In this document: positions 55,549 to 64,000 of the stretch, piece by piece
Layout: the number at the start of each line of letters is the position of its first letter
Numbering within the stretch: the stretch's first letter is position 1
Origin: B18-G4 sp032250805
GTDB lineage: Bacteria; Bacteroidota; Bacteroidia; Bacteroidales; B18-G4
Direction: 5' to 3'
NCBI GenBank assembly: GCA_032250805.1
Contig: JAVVEM010000014.1
Location: 1-64,000 of the forward strand
Length of the DNA: 64,000 nt
Notes under the pieces: generated by a model
Databases searched by the model: none
What the model was told of the DNA's origin: nothing
Seen by the model: only the letters and a program-made list of their open reading frames with translations
Position numbers and translations under genes: made by a program

Positions 55549-55998
55549 TTATTCGTTATCTTCTGCAAACCACTCTGAGAAAGATGTGGCGGTTTCCCAC
55601 AGGCGCAAATTGTGAAGTTGCACATGCTCCGGAAGGTGCGTTTTTATGATTGTGGCAAAATCAAATACGAGGTTCTCACTTGTTGGCTGGTAATCGACAA
55701 GGATAAGTTTTTCCATGTGTTTCTCCATACTTTCTATCATCGCAGGATCAGTTTCACTGTTGATCACAAGGGAATGATCAAAACGGTCGACGATATGATT
55801 CTTCACAATGGCTTTCAGGTCTTTAAAGTCCATAACCATACCTTTCTTGGGAGAATTGCTGTTCGTTTCAGGTACGCCGGTCACCGTAACAAAAAGCTTG
55901 TATGAGTGCCCATGAATGTTCCGGCAAGGGCCGTCATAATCCTTCAGGACATGGGCCATTTCAAAGTCATACATTTTGGTGATCCTTATCTTTGCCAT
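55549..55998 (-). CDS. queD: 6-carboxytetrahydropterin synthase / 6-pyruvoyl-tetrahydropterin synthase family
   Basis: 149 aa. Zinc ligands His16, His29 and His31 and the catalytic Cys25 in CRNIHGHSY are all present; EWFAED and PTSENL complete the fold. QueD makes 6-carboxytetrahydropterin for queuosine. No other queuosine gene is adjacent, so PTPS-type activity is not excluded. Its ATG is only 2 bp from the stop of the upstream endonuclease gene, so it is cotranscribed. Confidence 0.85.
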   Translation of the reverse strand: MAKIRITKMYDFEMAHVLKDYDGPCRNIHGHSYKLFVTVTGVPETNSNSPKKGMVMDFKDLKAIVKNHIVDRFDHSLVINSETDPAMIESMEKHMEKLILVDYQPTSENLVFDFATIIKTHLPEHVQLHNLRLWETATSFSEWFAEDNE

Positions 55999-56000
55999 TA

Positions 56001-57029
56001 TTAATCTGCTTTAATAAATTTAGAAACATAAACACTTCCGCTTTGTTCATTTTTTAACTTAACAACATATAATCCCGGCAAAAGTGCACGGCAATCCACA
56101 AAATCGCTCCCGGTGCCAGTGATCTGCGTTTTGATCAGAACCACTCCTGCAACATTAAATACTTCAACATCGAGTTTTGCACCTGATTGTTTTAGTTGAA
56201 TATGCATCGCATCTGAAACGGGATTGGGATAAATCCCGGCTCCGGCCCCGGCTCCATGATCACCAACAGTTGCCGATGGCCCCCAGATATCATAAACAAA
56301 TCCGGGGTGGTCGATAAAGGGGTTTCTATTTTGCTGGTAGATGTAAACGACATTGTTCCGGTTGATCTCAAAATCGTCGGGTGGGTCCTGTTCATGCCAT
56401 TCGAGCAATGTGCTCAGCCTGCCATGCTCGGGCGCAGGCGCAGTGTTTACAGCATCAACAGCCGTTAGGTCCGGCTCACCATTATCACCTTCATAGCGTA
56501 CGTCCATATACAGGATCATCCTGGCTACATCACCTTTCACCTCATCGCGTGGTTCCCAGGTATATTCTGTAAAGAAGCAGCCGGTAGCTTCCGGATGCTG
56601 CTGTCCGCCTTCGTCAAAATCCTTGTTTCCACGATCGGCATTGACCGACACGTCGGAAGGCCTTACCATATGGGCATCGGTACCACAGGGAGGATCGTTA
56701 CCGAAATCGCCATGCGATTTAGCCCAAACATGCTCACGGTTCCATTCATCGGCCCCGCCCCCAAAAGTACTTTTGGCCTGCGACCGGCCTGTATACAGCA
56801 AAATAACATGATCAGGGTTTTGCGGGTCTTCATCTGATTCGGGAAGGATAAAATCACGCAGGTCGCTGTATGACGGCTCAATATGATCATCGATGATCGC
56901 ATGTAATGCGGCTTTGAGTTGTGGGCCATACAGTCCCTCAGTTCCGTCATAATAGCCCGGTGGGATCTGGGCAGTTGTATAGTAAGCTGCCAAAATGATC
57001 ATTAAAAATGTTGTAAAATATTTTTTCAT
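56001..57029 (-). CDS. Secreted endonuclease I (NucM/EndA family), T9SS cargo
   Basis: 342 aa from ATG 57029 (the upstream frame begins with TTG). Signal peptide MKKYFTTFLMIILAAYYTTAQ. NucM beta-beta-alpha-metal fold: DEWNREHVWAKSHGDFG with the catalytic His, TDAHMVRPSDVSVNADRGNKDF, and ILYMDVRYEGDNG. The C-terminus is a T9SS sorting domain (GAGAGIYPNPVSDAMHIQL...YVSKFIKAD). Probable extracellular nuclease for DNA scavenging. Another EEP-fold secreted enzyme is encoded at 3845. Confidence 0.92.
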   Translation of the reverse strand: MKKYFTTFLMIILAAYYTTAQIPPGYYDGTEGLYGPQLKAALHAIIDDHIEPSYSDLRDFILPESDEDPQNPDHVILLYTGRSQAKSTFGGGADEWNREHVWAKSHGDFGNDPPCGTDAHMVRPSDVSVNADRGNKDFDEGGQQHPEATGCFFTEYTWEPRDEVKGDVARMILYMDVRYEGDNGEPDLTAVDAVNTAPAPEHGRLSTLLEWHEQDPPDDFEINRNNVVYIYQQNRNPFIDHPGFVYDIWGPSATVGDHGAGAGAGIYPNPVSDAMHIQLKQSGAKLDVEVFNVAGVVLIKTQITGTGSDFVDCRALLPGLYVVKLKNEQSGSVYVSKFIKAD

Positions 57030-57047
57030 TCTGTTAAGCAATACAAA

Positions 57048-57611
57048 TCAGATCATGTTAAAGAGGTCGAAGGCCAGGATCACTGCCAGGGCGATCACAA
57101 CAGCCCCGCCAAAGATACCTGCAAATTTAGGGTAAAATATCAAGCCTGAGTGTTTGCCCGAATAATTGCCAGCTATGGCAAAGATCACCACGCCGGCCAG
57201 GATCGCATACAACATGATTTCTGCTACCGGCATCAGAAGGCCGATACCGAGGCCGAGTAAAAAGGCATTCATTGAAGAAGCAAATGAAACCGCAACAAGT
57301 TCGCCATTTTTCGACAGGTTGAAGGTTTTCTGCTCAGGCCTTAGCCTTATAGCTCCGTAGATAAGCTTTATACCGCTAAATAAAAAAATGGCTTCTGCAA
57401 AGGGAATCGACAGCCAGCCCATGGAGTTGGAAAAGGCGTTTCCCGACCAGCTCCCTAACCAGAACATGCCTGTTTGAAAAAAGGCAAAAACAATGGTCAT
57501 CTTCACCACCTCCTGAAAACAAAGGCAACGGTACACTCCACCCCAGAAGGTAATGGAATAAACCACCAGACCAAGAGGTAAAGCAAGCATTATTGCATAA
57601 ACATATTCCAT
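57048..57611 (-). CDS. MntP-like membrane protein lacking metal-binding Asp
   Basis: 187 aa, six hydrophobic segments with the internal two-fold repeat of the MntP/LysE-like manganese exporters. In MntP the repeat motifs carry Asp (MDAFA and SIDAL). Here they read LGLVVYSI and SSMNAFLLG, so one Asp is replaced by Val and the other by Asn. It may not transport Mn2+ or may have a different substrate. It lies 11 bp downstream of the msrC-like gene and 18 bp upstream of the endonuclease gene, so it belongs to the same minus-strand run. Confidence 0.6.
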   Translation of the reverse strand: MEYVYAIMLALPLGLVVYSITFWGGVYRCLCFQEVVKMTIVFAFFQTGMFWLGSWSGNAFSNSMGWLSIPFAEAIFLFSGIKLIYGAIRLRPEQKTFNLSKNGELVAVSFASSMNAFLLGLGIGLLMPVAEIMLYAILAGVVIFAIAGNYSGKHSGLIFYPKFAGIFGGAVVIALAVILAFDLFNMI

Positions 57612-57622
57612 GCGGTAAACAA

Positions 57623-58078
57623 TTAGATTAGCTCAACGATCTTTTCCAGCCAGCGGGCATCAATCTCGTCAAACGATGCCATATCCTTGCTGTCGACATC
57701 CAGCACACCAAAAATTTCGCTATCATCATTTCTTAAAGGTACAACGATTTCAGAACGCGAACGCGAGTCACAGGCAATATGGCCCGGGAAGTCATGTACA
57801 TCAGGCACAACAATAGTTTCGCCATTATTTATTCCTGCCCAGCAAACCCCCTTGTTCCTTTCCAGCAAAATGCAGGCAACAGGACCCTGATACGGGCCTA
57901 CGATCAGTTCGTCCTTAACCAGCAGGTAAAATCCAGTCCAGAAAAAATATTCCATTTTATGATGAAGCAGGGCAGCAATGGTTGCCATACGGGCTACCGG
58001 ATATTCCTTGCCGGTTAACAGATCAGCGGCTTGATCATACAAGCGCTTGTAGCGTTTTTGTTTTTTCTCAGGATCCAT
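57623..58078 (-). CDS. msrC: Free methionine-(R)-sulfoxide reductase (GAF domain)
   Basis: 151 aa. GAF-fold enzyme that reduces free Met-R-sulfoxide. Three conserved cysteines, Cys69, Cys79 and Cys103 (VAC, GVC and GHIACDS), keep the 10 and 24 spacing of the E. coli enzyme (Cys84/94/118). VVPDVHDFPGHIACDSRSRSEIVVPL is the family signature. Overlaps the upstream MFS gene by 11 bp, so translation is coupled. Oxidative-stress repair role. Confidence 0.93.
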   Translation of the reverse strand: MDPEKKQKRYKRLYDQAADLLTGKEYPVARMATIAALLHHKMEYFFWTGFYLLVKDELIVGPYQGPVACILLERNKGVCWAGINNGETIVVPDVHDFPGHIACDSRSRSEIVVPLRNDDSEIFGVLDVDSKDMASFDEIDARWLEKIVELI

Positions 58079-59330
58079 ACTTCTTTATTTTGTTCGTTTT
58101 TAACATCAGGAGCGGGGAAATCAGGAGCAATAGCATACTTACAATCAGGATGCTCCAACCAACACTATACAGGTCGGCAAAGATACCAATTAGTGGCGCA
58201 AGTGCAGCTGCGCTGAGCGATTTTACCTGTGAATCGACCGAAAGTATCGAGGCTACGACATTTTTTCCGACATTACTGCTTAGAAAAGCAACGCCCACAG
58301 GTTTCCTGATATTCTCAATCATATACACCAGAATAAACAAAACCACCGAAAATATCCACAGTTCAGTGGTATAAAAGATCCCACTCAGGATGCCCCCAAG
58401 CAATCCAACAAAGAGTGTAAGATTCATCGGTGCAGCCAGGGAATTGAATTTTTCGGAGAAGGTGCCTGAATAGCGCGAAGCAATAGAGGATAAAACATAA
58501 ACTGCAAAAAATACGATCCCCACCAGGATAGAAGTCCTTTGTTCGTTGTTGTAACCAACAAAAAAGGGAAGCGCAAGGGCCCATACCGCAATCACTGGTT
58601 GAAGATAATCCTTTACGGCCTTATAATAGCCGCTGTACAAAGAAAGGCTGCCAATAACAGTAATTACACTCCGCGTGCGTAATGCCAGCAGAAGATCCCG
58701 AAAAACCTGATAAAAATTCTCTTTAACTTTCCTCCAACCGGCTTTTTTCAATTCCCCTTCGAGGAATCGCGGGTATGTATACACATTGATCATATCAAGG
58801 ATGTATGGAACAACCGAAAACAGGAAGATATATTCATAGCTGCCACTATAAAAAACAATTGCCGCCCCGCTGAGTGCAGATAGGGCCGATCCCAGCTGCG
58901 ACCACGAGCGCGTATTTCCATAATAATGAACTTTTTGCCCAAACCATCCCATATGGGTAATGTAGTGGTAGATCATGGCTTTATGATTCCCGCTCCGGAA
59001 GGCTTCTCCCAGCGAAAAAGTGATCATGGCAATAAAAAATCCACCATATGAACGTGAAAAAAAGAACAGTATAAATGAAAGGATATAAAACGCAAACGAC
59101 AGGATCAAAGTCCTCCGGCGACCAAAAGCATCAGCAATTATTCCGGAAGGGATCTCGAAAATGTTCACGGTGATCTCACGCGCGGCATAGAGCGTACCTA
59201 TAGCGAAATAGCTGAGATTGTTATCCAGGAAAAAAAGGATCAAAAAAGCTTCAAAAAACCTGAGGTTCTTTAAAAAGCCATACAGGCAGAAGCGATAATA
59301 TTGTATGTCTTTGCGAAAGCCGGCTGACAT
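58068..59330 (-). CDS. MFS transporter
   Basis: 420 aa, about 12 TM helices. Between TM2 and TM3 it has GIIADAFGRRRTLILS, a variant of the MFS loop motif GxLaDrxGrr, and EIPSG precedes it. Related to the group of putative efflux/sugar MFS proteins in Bacteroidota; the substrate is unknown. Its C-terminus overlaps the msrC start by 11 bp. Confidence 0.8.
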   Translation of the reverse strand: MSAGFRKDIQYYRFCLYGFLKNLRFFEAFLILFFLDNNLSYFAIGTLYAAREITVNIFEIPSGIIADAFGRRRTLILSFAFYILSFILFFFSRSYGGFFIAMITFSLGEAFRSGNHKAMIYHYITHMGWFGQKVHYYGNTRSWSQLGSALSALSGAAIVFYSGSYEYIFLFSVVPYILDMINVYTYPRFLEGELKKAGWRKVKENFYQVFRDLLLALRTRSVITVIGSLSLYSGYYKAVKDYLQPVIAVWALALPFFVGYNNEQRTSILVGIVFFAVYVLSSIASRYSGTFSEKFNSLAAPMNLTLFVGLLGGILSGIFYTTELWIFSVVLFILVYMIENIRKPVGVAFLSSNVGKNVVASILSVDSQVKSLSAAALAPLIGIFADLYSVGWSILIVSMLLLLISPLLMLKTNKIKKYGS

Positions 59331-59400
59331 GGAGTAAAAATAGCAAATTGATCTCAGAAACCTGCAAGATAATACCGGAAGTAATCATTTACTTCAGATT

Positions 59401-60801
59401 TCAGTCAATCTGTATTTGCGTTTTTAACACCTTTTCCAGTTCAATTGTAAAGTGCCGCATGATAGGGGCTTCGTGCAGTATCCGCATCCCTTCGGTGATC
59501 TTTTCACGCCGGTCATACACATTTTTCAATGATGCCGCCACATAAGCCATATGGTTATTGGTATAGGTTCGGCGTGGAACAGCCAGCCTGAGCAGTTCCA
59601 GTTCGGGATAACGGTTTTGGCGTGTGACCGGATCACGGTCGGCCAGCAGCGTACCAATTTCCACTCCCCTCACGCCACCTTCAATGTAAAGTTCTACAGC
59701 CAGTGTCTGGGCAATATATTGCTCAGGAGGCACCTGTGGAAGGAACCTTTTGGCATCAACAAATATGGCATGTCCTCCGAAAGGGTACTGAACAGGAATA
59801 CCATAATCGAGCAGAAGTTGCCCAAGATAGGCCACCTGACCAACCCTGCTTTCGAGGTATTCAAATTCGGTACCCTCATAAAGGCCCTGTGCAAGGGCAT
59901 TCATATCGCGCCCCGACATGCCTCCGTAAGTTACGTAACCTTCAAAAAGAATATTGTAAACAGATGCTTTCCTGAAGAGTTCCTTGCTGCGCAGGCCAAT
60001 AAAGCCGCCCATATTTACGATCGCATCCTTCTTACTGCTCATGGTCATGGCATCGGCATAGGAGAACATTTCCCTTACGATCTCGCGAATGCTTTTATTT
60101 TGATATCCTTTTTCCCTGATCCTTATGAAATAAGCATTCTCGGCAAAGCGGGCCGAATCGAAAATGACCGGAAGATTGTATTTTTTTGCTACCTGCTTTA
60201 CTTCCCGGAGGTTCTGCATGGATACAGGCTGTCCGCCGGCCGAATTGCAGGTTATGGTAACAATGATAAACGGGATCTTTTCGCGGGGGGTTTCATTCAG
60301 TACTTTTTCCAGCTTACTGATATTAACATTGCCCTTAAAAGGATGATCAAGGGTCGTATTATAAGCCTCATCGATAGTACAGTCGAAGGCTTTGGCCTTT
60401 CTGAACTCAATATGTCCTTTGGTGGTATCGAAATGGGCATTGCCGGGGATCACATCACCTTCCTTAACCAGCACCGAGAAGAGTACATTCTCGGCTGCCC
60501 TTCCCTGGTGCGTGGGCAGAAAATATTCAAACCCGGTAATGTCGCTGATGGCTTCCTTCAGTTTAAAATATGAGGAGGCTCCGGCATAGCTCTCATCGCC
60601 GAGCATCATGGCCGACCATTGGCGATCGCTCATGGCTCCGGTACCGGAATCGGTGAGCAGGTCGATAAAAACCTGTTCACTTCTTAAATTGAATAAATTA
60701 TAATGGGCATCTTTTATCCATTGGGTCCGTTGTTTTTGAGTGCTTTTTGTGATGGGCTCAACCATCTTGATCTTAAAGGATTCGGCATAGGGCAATTTCA
60801 T
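59401..60801 (-). CDS. tnaA: Tryptophanase
   Basis: 466 aa, full length. PLP beta-eliminating lyase: tryptophan to indole, pyruvate and ammonia. LLTDSGTGAMSDRQWSAMMLGDESYAG and PTHQGRAAENVLF are shared with tyrosine phenol-lyase; PLP-binding Lys258 lies in MTMSSKKDAIVNMGG. Near residue 380, tyrosine phenol-lyase has SMERG with the phenol-binding Arg; this protein has GVEIG, matching tryptophanase. It would supply pyruvate, ammonia and indole in an amino-acid-fermenting organism. It starts the minus-strand run 70 bp before the MFS gene; no tryptophan-rich leader peptide like TnaC was seen upstream. Confidence 0.9.
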   Translation of the reverse strand: MKLPYAESFKIKMVEPITKSTQKQRTQWIKDAHYNLFNLRSEQVFIDLLTDSGTGAMSDRQWSAMMLGDESYAGASSYFKLKEAISDITGFEYFLPTHQGRAAENVLFSVLVKEGDVIPGNAHFDTTKGHIEFRKAKAFDCTIDEAYNTTLDHPFKGNVNISKLEKVLNETPREKIPFIIVTITCNSAGGQPVSMQNLREVKQVAKKYNLPVIFDSARFAENAYFIRIREKGYQNKSIREIVREMFSYADAMTMSSKKDAIVNMGGFIGLRSKELFRKASVYNILFEGYVTYGGMSGRDMNALAQGLYEGTEFEYLESRVGQVAYLGQLLLDYGIPVQYPFGGHAIFVDAKRFLPQVPPEQYIAQTLAVELYIEGGVRGVEIGTLLADRDPVTRQNRYPELELLRLAVPRRTYTNNHMAYVAASLKNVYDRREKITEGMRILHEAPIMRHFTIELEKVLKTQIQID

Positions 60802-61057
60802 AATGCAAATATTTTCAATAAAACAAAAAAAGAGAAAATCAGGGGTGGGGATTATGCATTATGAAAAGCCATCACGGTCCTTGATATTCAGGTACCTGAT
60901 TCCCGGGAGGATATTTAAGTAACTGATCAAATTAGATGCATTTACTGTTTCAACGTCAAATATAAAAAAAAGTTTTGTCGTATATCATTTTTATTCATAA
61001 TTATAAATCGCATACCTAAGGCCAATTTTCGTATTTTCGTTCCAAAATTCCATTGCC

Positions 61058-62326
61058 ATGAAAAAAATACTCTGCCTTATAATGCTTTTCCTTACCATTG
61101 GATCGCAGGCACAGTTCAAGGAACATTTTAAAAACAAAAGCCTGCGGGTTGATTATATGCATTCGGGCAGTGCTGCAGAAGAATTTTATACATTCGACAC
61201 ACTTTTCGTTGAAAAATACTGGGGTGGATCGAAGGTTAATCTTATCGATGCTTTTGATTACGGCAACTACAAGTTCGAAGTATATGATGCACTGACCAAC
61301 GAACTTTTGTACTCGCGCGGATATTCATCCCTTTTCAGGGAATACCAGTCAACAGAAGAAGGCGAAAGTAGCTGCAAGTCGTTTGATGAAACAATCATTT
61401 TTCCGTATCCGAAACATAAAGTGAATATTTCATTCTACAGCCGTCAGAAAGACCAGAGCTGGAGAAAAGAGTTCATCCTGCCCATCGATCCAAAAAACCG
61501 GGATATCAGTAAGAATACCAATAAAAAATTCAGTCGCTCGAAGGTACATTACTCCGGCAATCCCGATAAAAAGCTTGATATCGTGATCATTGCCGAGGGA
61601 TACACCTCTGAGCAGATGGAAAAGTTTGAGCAGGATTGTGAACGGTTTAAAGGCTACATTCTCGAATCAGAGCCCTATAGCAGAAACAAGGATAAGATAA
61701 ATATATGGGCTGTTCACGCTATTTCGGAAGAAAGCGGCACTGATCTGCCTGGAAAAGATATTTTTAAAAATACTGTGGTTGGCACAAATTTCAACACCTT
61801 TGGCTCGGAGCGCTACCTTACTACCGAAGACATGAAAAGTGTTCGCGATGTAGCAGCCAACGTGCCTTACGATCAGATATTTATCCTGGTTAATCATGAA
61901 AAATACGGGGGAGGAGGCATCTATAACTTTTACAGCCTTGGTACCAGCGATAACCCTGCGGGTGATTTTCTTTTCCAGCACGAGTTCGGACATGCTTTTG
62001 CCGGTCTTGGCGATGAATATTATACATCAGAGGTAGCCATGGAAGATTTTTACCCCACCAATGTTGAACCCTGGGAGCCAAATATCACCACCCTTATCAG
62101 GTTCAGCAATAAATGGCAAAACATGGTGAGCCATTCCACACCCGTACCCACTCCGGCAAGCAGCGAATACGAAAATACGGTGGGGGTTTATGAAGGAGGA
62201 GGCTACGTAGCCAAAGGGGTTTACCGGCCCTATATCGACTGCACCATGAAGTCGGTTAAATACAATGCTTTCTGCCCGGTATGCAAAAGGGCCATACAGC
62301 AAATGATCGATTTTTATGCAGAATAG
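61058..62326 (+). CDS. M64-family secreted zinc metallopeptidase
   Basis: 422 aa. Signal peptide MKKILCLIMLFLTIGSQAQ. N-terminal beta-sandwich (about 20-150), then the catalytic domain beginning KKLDIVIIAEGYTSEQM. Active site HEFGHAFAGLGDEYY: His308, Glu309, His312 and Asp319, which is the M64 (IgA-peptidase family) arrangement. CTMKS and FCPVCKRAIQQM close the domain. No T9SS tail is visible, so it is probably periplasmic or released by another route. Family was named for IgA cleavage in Clostridium; the real substrate is likely extracellular protein. Confidence 0.9.
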   Translation: MKKILCLIMLFLTIGSQAQFKEHFKNKSLRVDYMHSGSAAEEFYTFDTLFVEKYWGGSKVNLIDAFDYGNYKFEVYDALTNELLYSRGYSSLFREYQSTEEGESSCKSFDETIIFPYPKHKVNISFYSRQKDQSWRKEFILPIDPKNRDISKNTNKKFSRSKVHYSGNPDKKLDIVIIAEGYTSEQMEKFEQDCERFKGYILESEPYSRNKDKINIWAVHAISEESGTDLPGKDIFKNTVVGTNFNTFGSERYLTTEDMKSVRDVAANVPYDQIFILVNHEKYGGGGIYNFYSLGTSDNPAGDFLFQHEFGHAFAGLGDEYYTSEVAMEDFYPTNVEPWEPNITTLIRFSNKWQNMVSHSTPVPTPASSEYENTVGVYEGGGYVAKGVYRPYIDCTMKSVKYNAFCPVCKRAIQQMIDFYAE

Positions 62327-62483
62327 GATGAGGGGGAAGCTTGTTGCGAATTTTGGTGTATCCCTCGTTCATGAGAAGTAAATAAACTGTAAAAATATCA
62401 ACTCTGAACACATCATTCCGGCATACATGATCTGAGTGCTTAACCTCCTTCAGCCTGAACCAGCATTTCTTTATACAGAATGC

Positions 62484-62514
62484 TTTGTACTTAATACGAA
62501 CTTTCATACTTTTG
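62484..62514 (+). promoter_or_regulatory. Promoter for ptb-buk (TTTG-N19-TACTTTTG)
   Basis: TTTG at 62484-62487 and TACTTTTG at 62507-62514 with a 19-bp spacer, identical spacing to the ahcY promoter. Leader to ATG 62586 is about 65 nt. Confidence 0.65.
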
Positions 62515-62585
62515 CACCGTGAAATAATTAACAATAGTTTTTGTCATTATAATTCAATAACTTAGCATAAATAAAAAATCCGGAT

Positions 62586-63485
62586 ATGATAAAGAACCTG
62601 TCAGAACTGCGCGAGATCGTAAAAAAATCTCCTAAAAAGAAACTGGTCCTGGCGGCTGCTCACGACGAGCACTCACTGGAAGCAGTTGTTACAGCTGCAA
62701 AAATGAAAATCGTTGATCCAATCCTTGTCGGCGATAAAGAAAAAATTCTCCGTATTGCCGATAAGCTCGAACTCGATCTTTCGCGCACCGAGATCATTGA
62801 TGAGGTAAACCTCACCGAATCAGTTGCCAAAGCGGTAAAGCTTGTTCATTTTGGCGATGCCGATATTCTGATGAAAGGAAATGTGGGTACTGCCATTCTG
62901 CTTCGAGGTATTCTGAACAAGGAATGGGGGCTCAGGCGCAATGAGATCCTCTCACATATTGCCCTTTTCGAAGTGCCGGCATATCACCATAAGCTCATCG
63001 CCCTCACCGATGTAGCCATGAATATTGCCCCTGAACTGAATGCCAAAGTCAATATCCTGCGCAATTCTATCGAGTTTCTTCACAAGCTGGGCATCGAAGA
63101 ACCCAAGATCGCCGTTCTGGGAGCTGTTGAGCTCGTGAACGAGATGATGCCGGCAACCCTCGATGCAGCCTTGCTCTCGAAAATGGCCGACCGGGGTCAA
63201 ATCCCGAATTGCATTATCGACGGCCCACTGGCATTTGATAATGCGATCTCAGCAGAAGCTGCCGAACACAAAGGCATAAAGAGCAATGTGGCCGGAATGG
63301 CCGACCTGCTACTGCTCCCCGATATCGAAGCAGGAAACGTGTTGTATAAAGCATTTATCTTTTTTGCCAATGCTAAGGTAGCAGCCAATATTCTTGGCGC
63401 ATCTGCACCTATTGTACTGACATCAAGATCTGATTCTGAAGAATCAAAACTCGACAGTATCTGCCTCGCCGCAGCCGTTCACTAA
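62586..63485 (+). CDS. ptb: Phosphate butyryltransferase (phosphotransacylase family)
   Basis: 299 aa. Converts butyryl-CoA and phosphate to butyryl-phosphate and CoA. Typical start (KLVLAAAHDEHSLEAVVTAAKM), DILMKGNVGTAILLRGIL, and substrate-pocket LTDVAMNIAPEL and NCIIDGPLAFDNAI, as in Ptb and short phosphate acetyltransferases. Butyrate kinase follows 28 bp downstream, which favours butyryl (or branched-acyl) over acetyl as substrate. Cytoplasmic, energy-yielding end step of fermentation. Confidence 0.93.
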   Translation: MIKNLSELREIVKKSPKKKLVLAAAHDEHSLEAVVTAAKMKIVDPILVGDKEKILRIADKLELDLSRTEIIDEVNLTESVAKAVKLVHFGDADILMKGNVGTAILLRGILNKEWGLRRNEILSHIALFEVPAYHHKLIALTDVAMNIAPELNAKVNILRNSIEFLHKLGIEEPKIAVLGAVELVNEMMPATLDAALLSKMADRGQIPNCIIDGPLAFDNAISAEAAEHKGIKSNVAGMADLLLLPDIEAGNVLYKAFIFFANAKVAANILGASAPIVLTSRSDSEESKLDSICLAAAVH

Positions 63486-63513
63486 ACGGATAATCCGAAT
63501 AAACCCAAGCATA

Positions 63514-64000
63514 ATGGAAAATATTTCGATCCTTGCAATTAACCCGGGATCTACCTCCACCAAGATCGCCGTATTCAAGAACAAAAAGCTGATCTTTACC
63601 AAAAACATAAAGCATAGCAATGAAGAACTGGCTCCGTTTAAAAAGATCACCGATCAGTTTGAATTCAGGAAGAACGTGATCCATGAGGTATTGAAAGAAG
63701 AAGACATCTGTTTTGAAAATATCCACGTCGTAATGGGCCGTGGCGGCCTGGTCAGGCCCATACCCTCCGGAGTATATAAGATCAGCGAAAAGATGAAGGA
63801 AGACCTTCGAAACAGCCCGCTGGGAGAGCATGCCAGCAACCTGGGTGGTTTGATCGCAGATTACATTGCCAAAGAATTGCCTAACGCAAAAGCTTATATT
63901 GCAAACCCTGTCGTTGTTGATGAGCTCGAAGAAGTTGCAAGGATCTCCGGGCATCCGGTTTTTCAGCGAAAATCAGTCTTTCATGCCCTCAATCAGAAAG
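63514..64000 (+). CDS. buk: Butyrate kinase (partial, runs off window)
   Basis: First 162 residues seen; the frame is open at the window end. ASKHA-fold acetokinase family: NPGSTSTKIAVFKN at the N-terminus (the phosphate loop), VVMGRGGLVRPIPSGVY, SPLGEHASNLGGLIAD and ANPVVVDELEEVARISG. The GGLVRP motif is characteristic of butyrate/branched-chain kinase rather than AckA. Makes butyrate and ATP from butyryl-phosphate, paired with the upstream ptb. Confidence 0.92.
   Translation, partial: MENISILAINPGSTSTKIAVFKNKKLIFTKNIKHSNEELAPFKKITDQFEFRKNVIHEVLKEEDICFENIHVVMGRGGLVRPIPSGVYKISEKMKEDLRNSPLGEHASNLGGLIADYIAKELPNAKAYIANPVVVDELEEVARISGHPVFQRKSVFHALNQK

Noticed and set aside
59551..60573. 340-codon plus-strand frame opposite tryptophanase
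   Set aside because: Tryptophanase motifs are intact on the minus strand; the opposing frame has no recognisable features.
59401..60801. Tyrosine phenol-lyase instead of tryptophanase
   Set aside because: The position of the phenol-binding Arg (SMERG in that enzyme) reads GVEIG here, the tryptophanase form.

Overview
The window reads as a chromosomal segment of an anaerobic, fermentative member of the Bacteroidota, probably Bacteroidales-like. The evidence is: many secreted proteins with Por/type IX secretion (T9SS) C-terminal domains, a TonB-dependent receptor next to a PorV/PorQ-family barrel, a reg_prop-type sensor kinase, several TAnnTTTG-type Bacteroidota -7 promoter elements, and no convincing Shine-Dalgarno sequences. 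Butyrate kinase/phosphotransbutyrylase, tryptophanase, and a dipeptidase next to a YfcC-type carrier point to peptide and amino-acid fermentation. No rRNA, tRNA, IS element, phage or CRISPR array was seen.

Layout. 1-401 is a nest of 7-8 bp tandem repeats. 402-3783 carries gatE-gatD, the archaeal-type Glu-tRNA(Gln) amidotransferase, which is unexpected in a bacterium. 3845-12596 holds housekeeping and envelope genes: a secreted nuclease/phosphatase-fold protein, an OmpA-domain protein, a DPP-IV-like S9 peptidase, a GGGP synthase-family prenyltransferase, a phosphopantetheinyl transferase, adenosylhomocysteinase and a small Rieske-like lipoprotein. 12721-26839 is an envelope block: lipoprotein, giant reg_prop sensor kinase, LytTR response regulator, then TonB receptor, 1395-aa secreted protein and PorV-like barrel, closed by an intrinsic terminator. 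26935-29862 has greA, a HIT protein and purF.

30020-34215 looks like a peptide-use operon: C69 dipeptidase, an internally deleted M14 carboxypeptidase relative and a YfcC carrier. It is followed by phosphofructokinase, a dicarboxylate/amino-acid symporter and a secreted Asp-box protein. 38723-45378 is a complete RND efflux operon (TetR, TolC-like, lipoprotein adaptor, RND pump).

45660-55509 is the most interesting stretch. It holds two tandem, diverged copies of a cassette: an ECF sigma factor, an overlapping gene for a protein with an anti-sigma-like N-terminus, one TM segment and a C-terminal beta-barrel, then large PKD-domain T9SS cargo. The first copy is preceded by a perfect 12-bp inverted repeat and a 14-bp palindrome.

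55549-60801 is a minus-strand run: QueD/PTPS-family enzyme, secreted endonuclease I, MntP-like membrane protein, free-methionine-R-sulfoxide reductase, MFS transporter and tryptophanase. 61058-64000 carries a secreted M64 peptidase and ptb-buk, with buk cut by the window end. Predictions rest on reading motifs by eye; no database search was possible.
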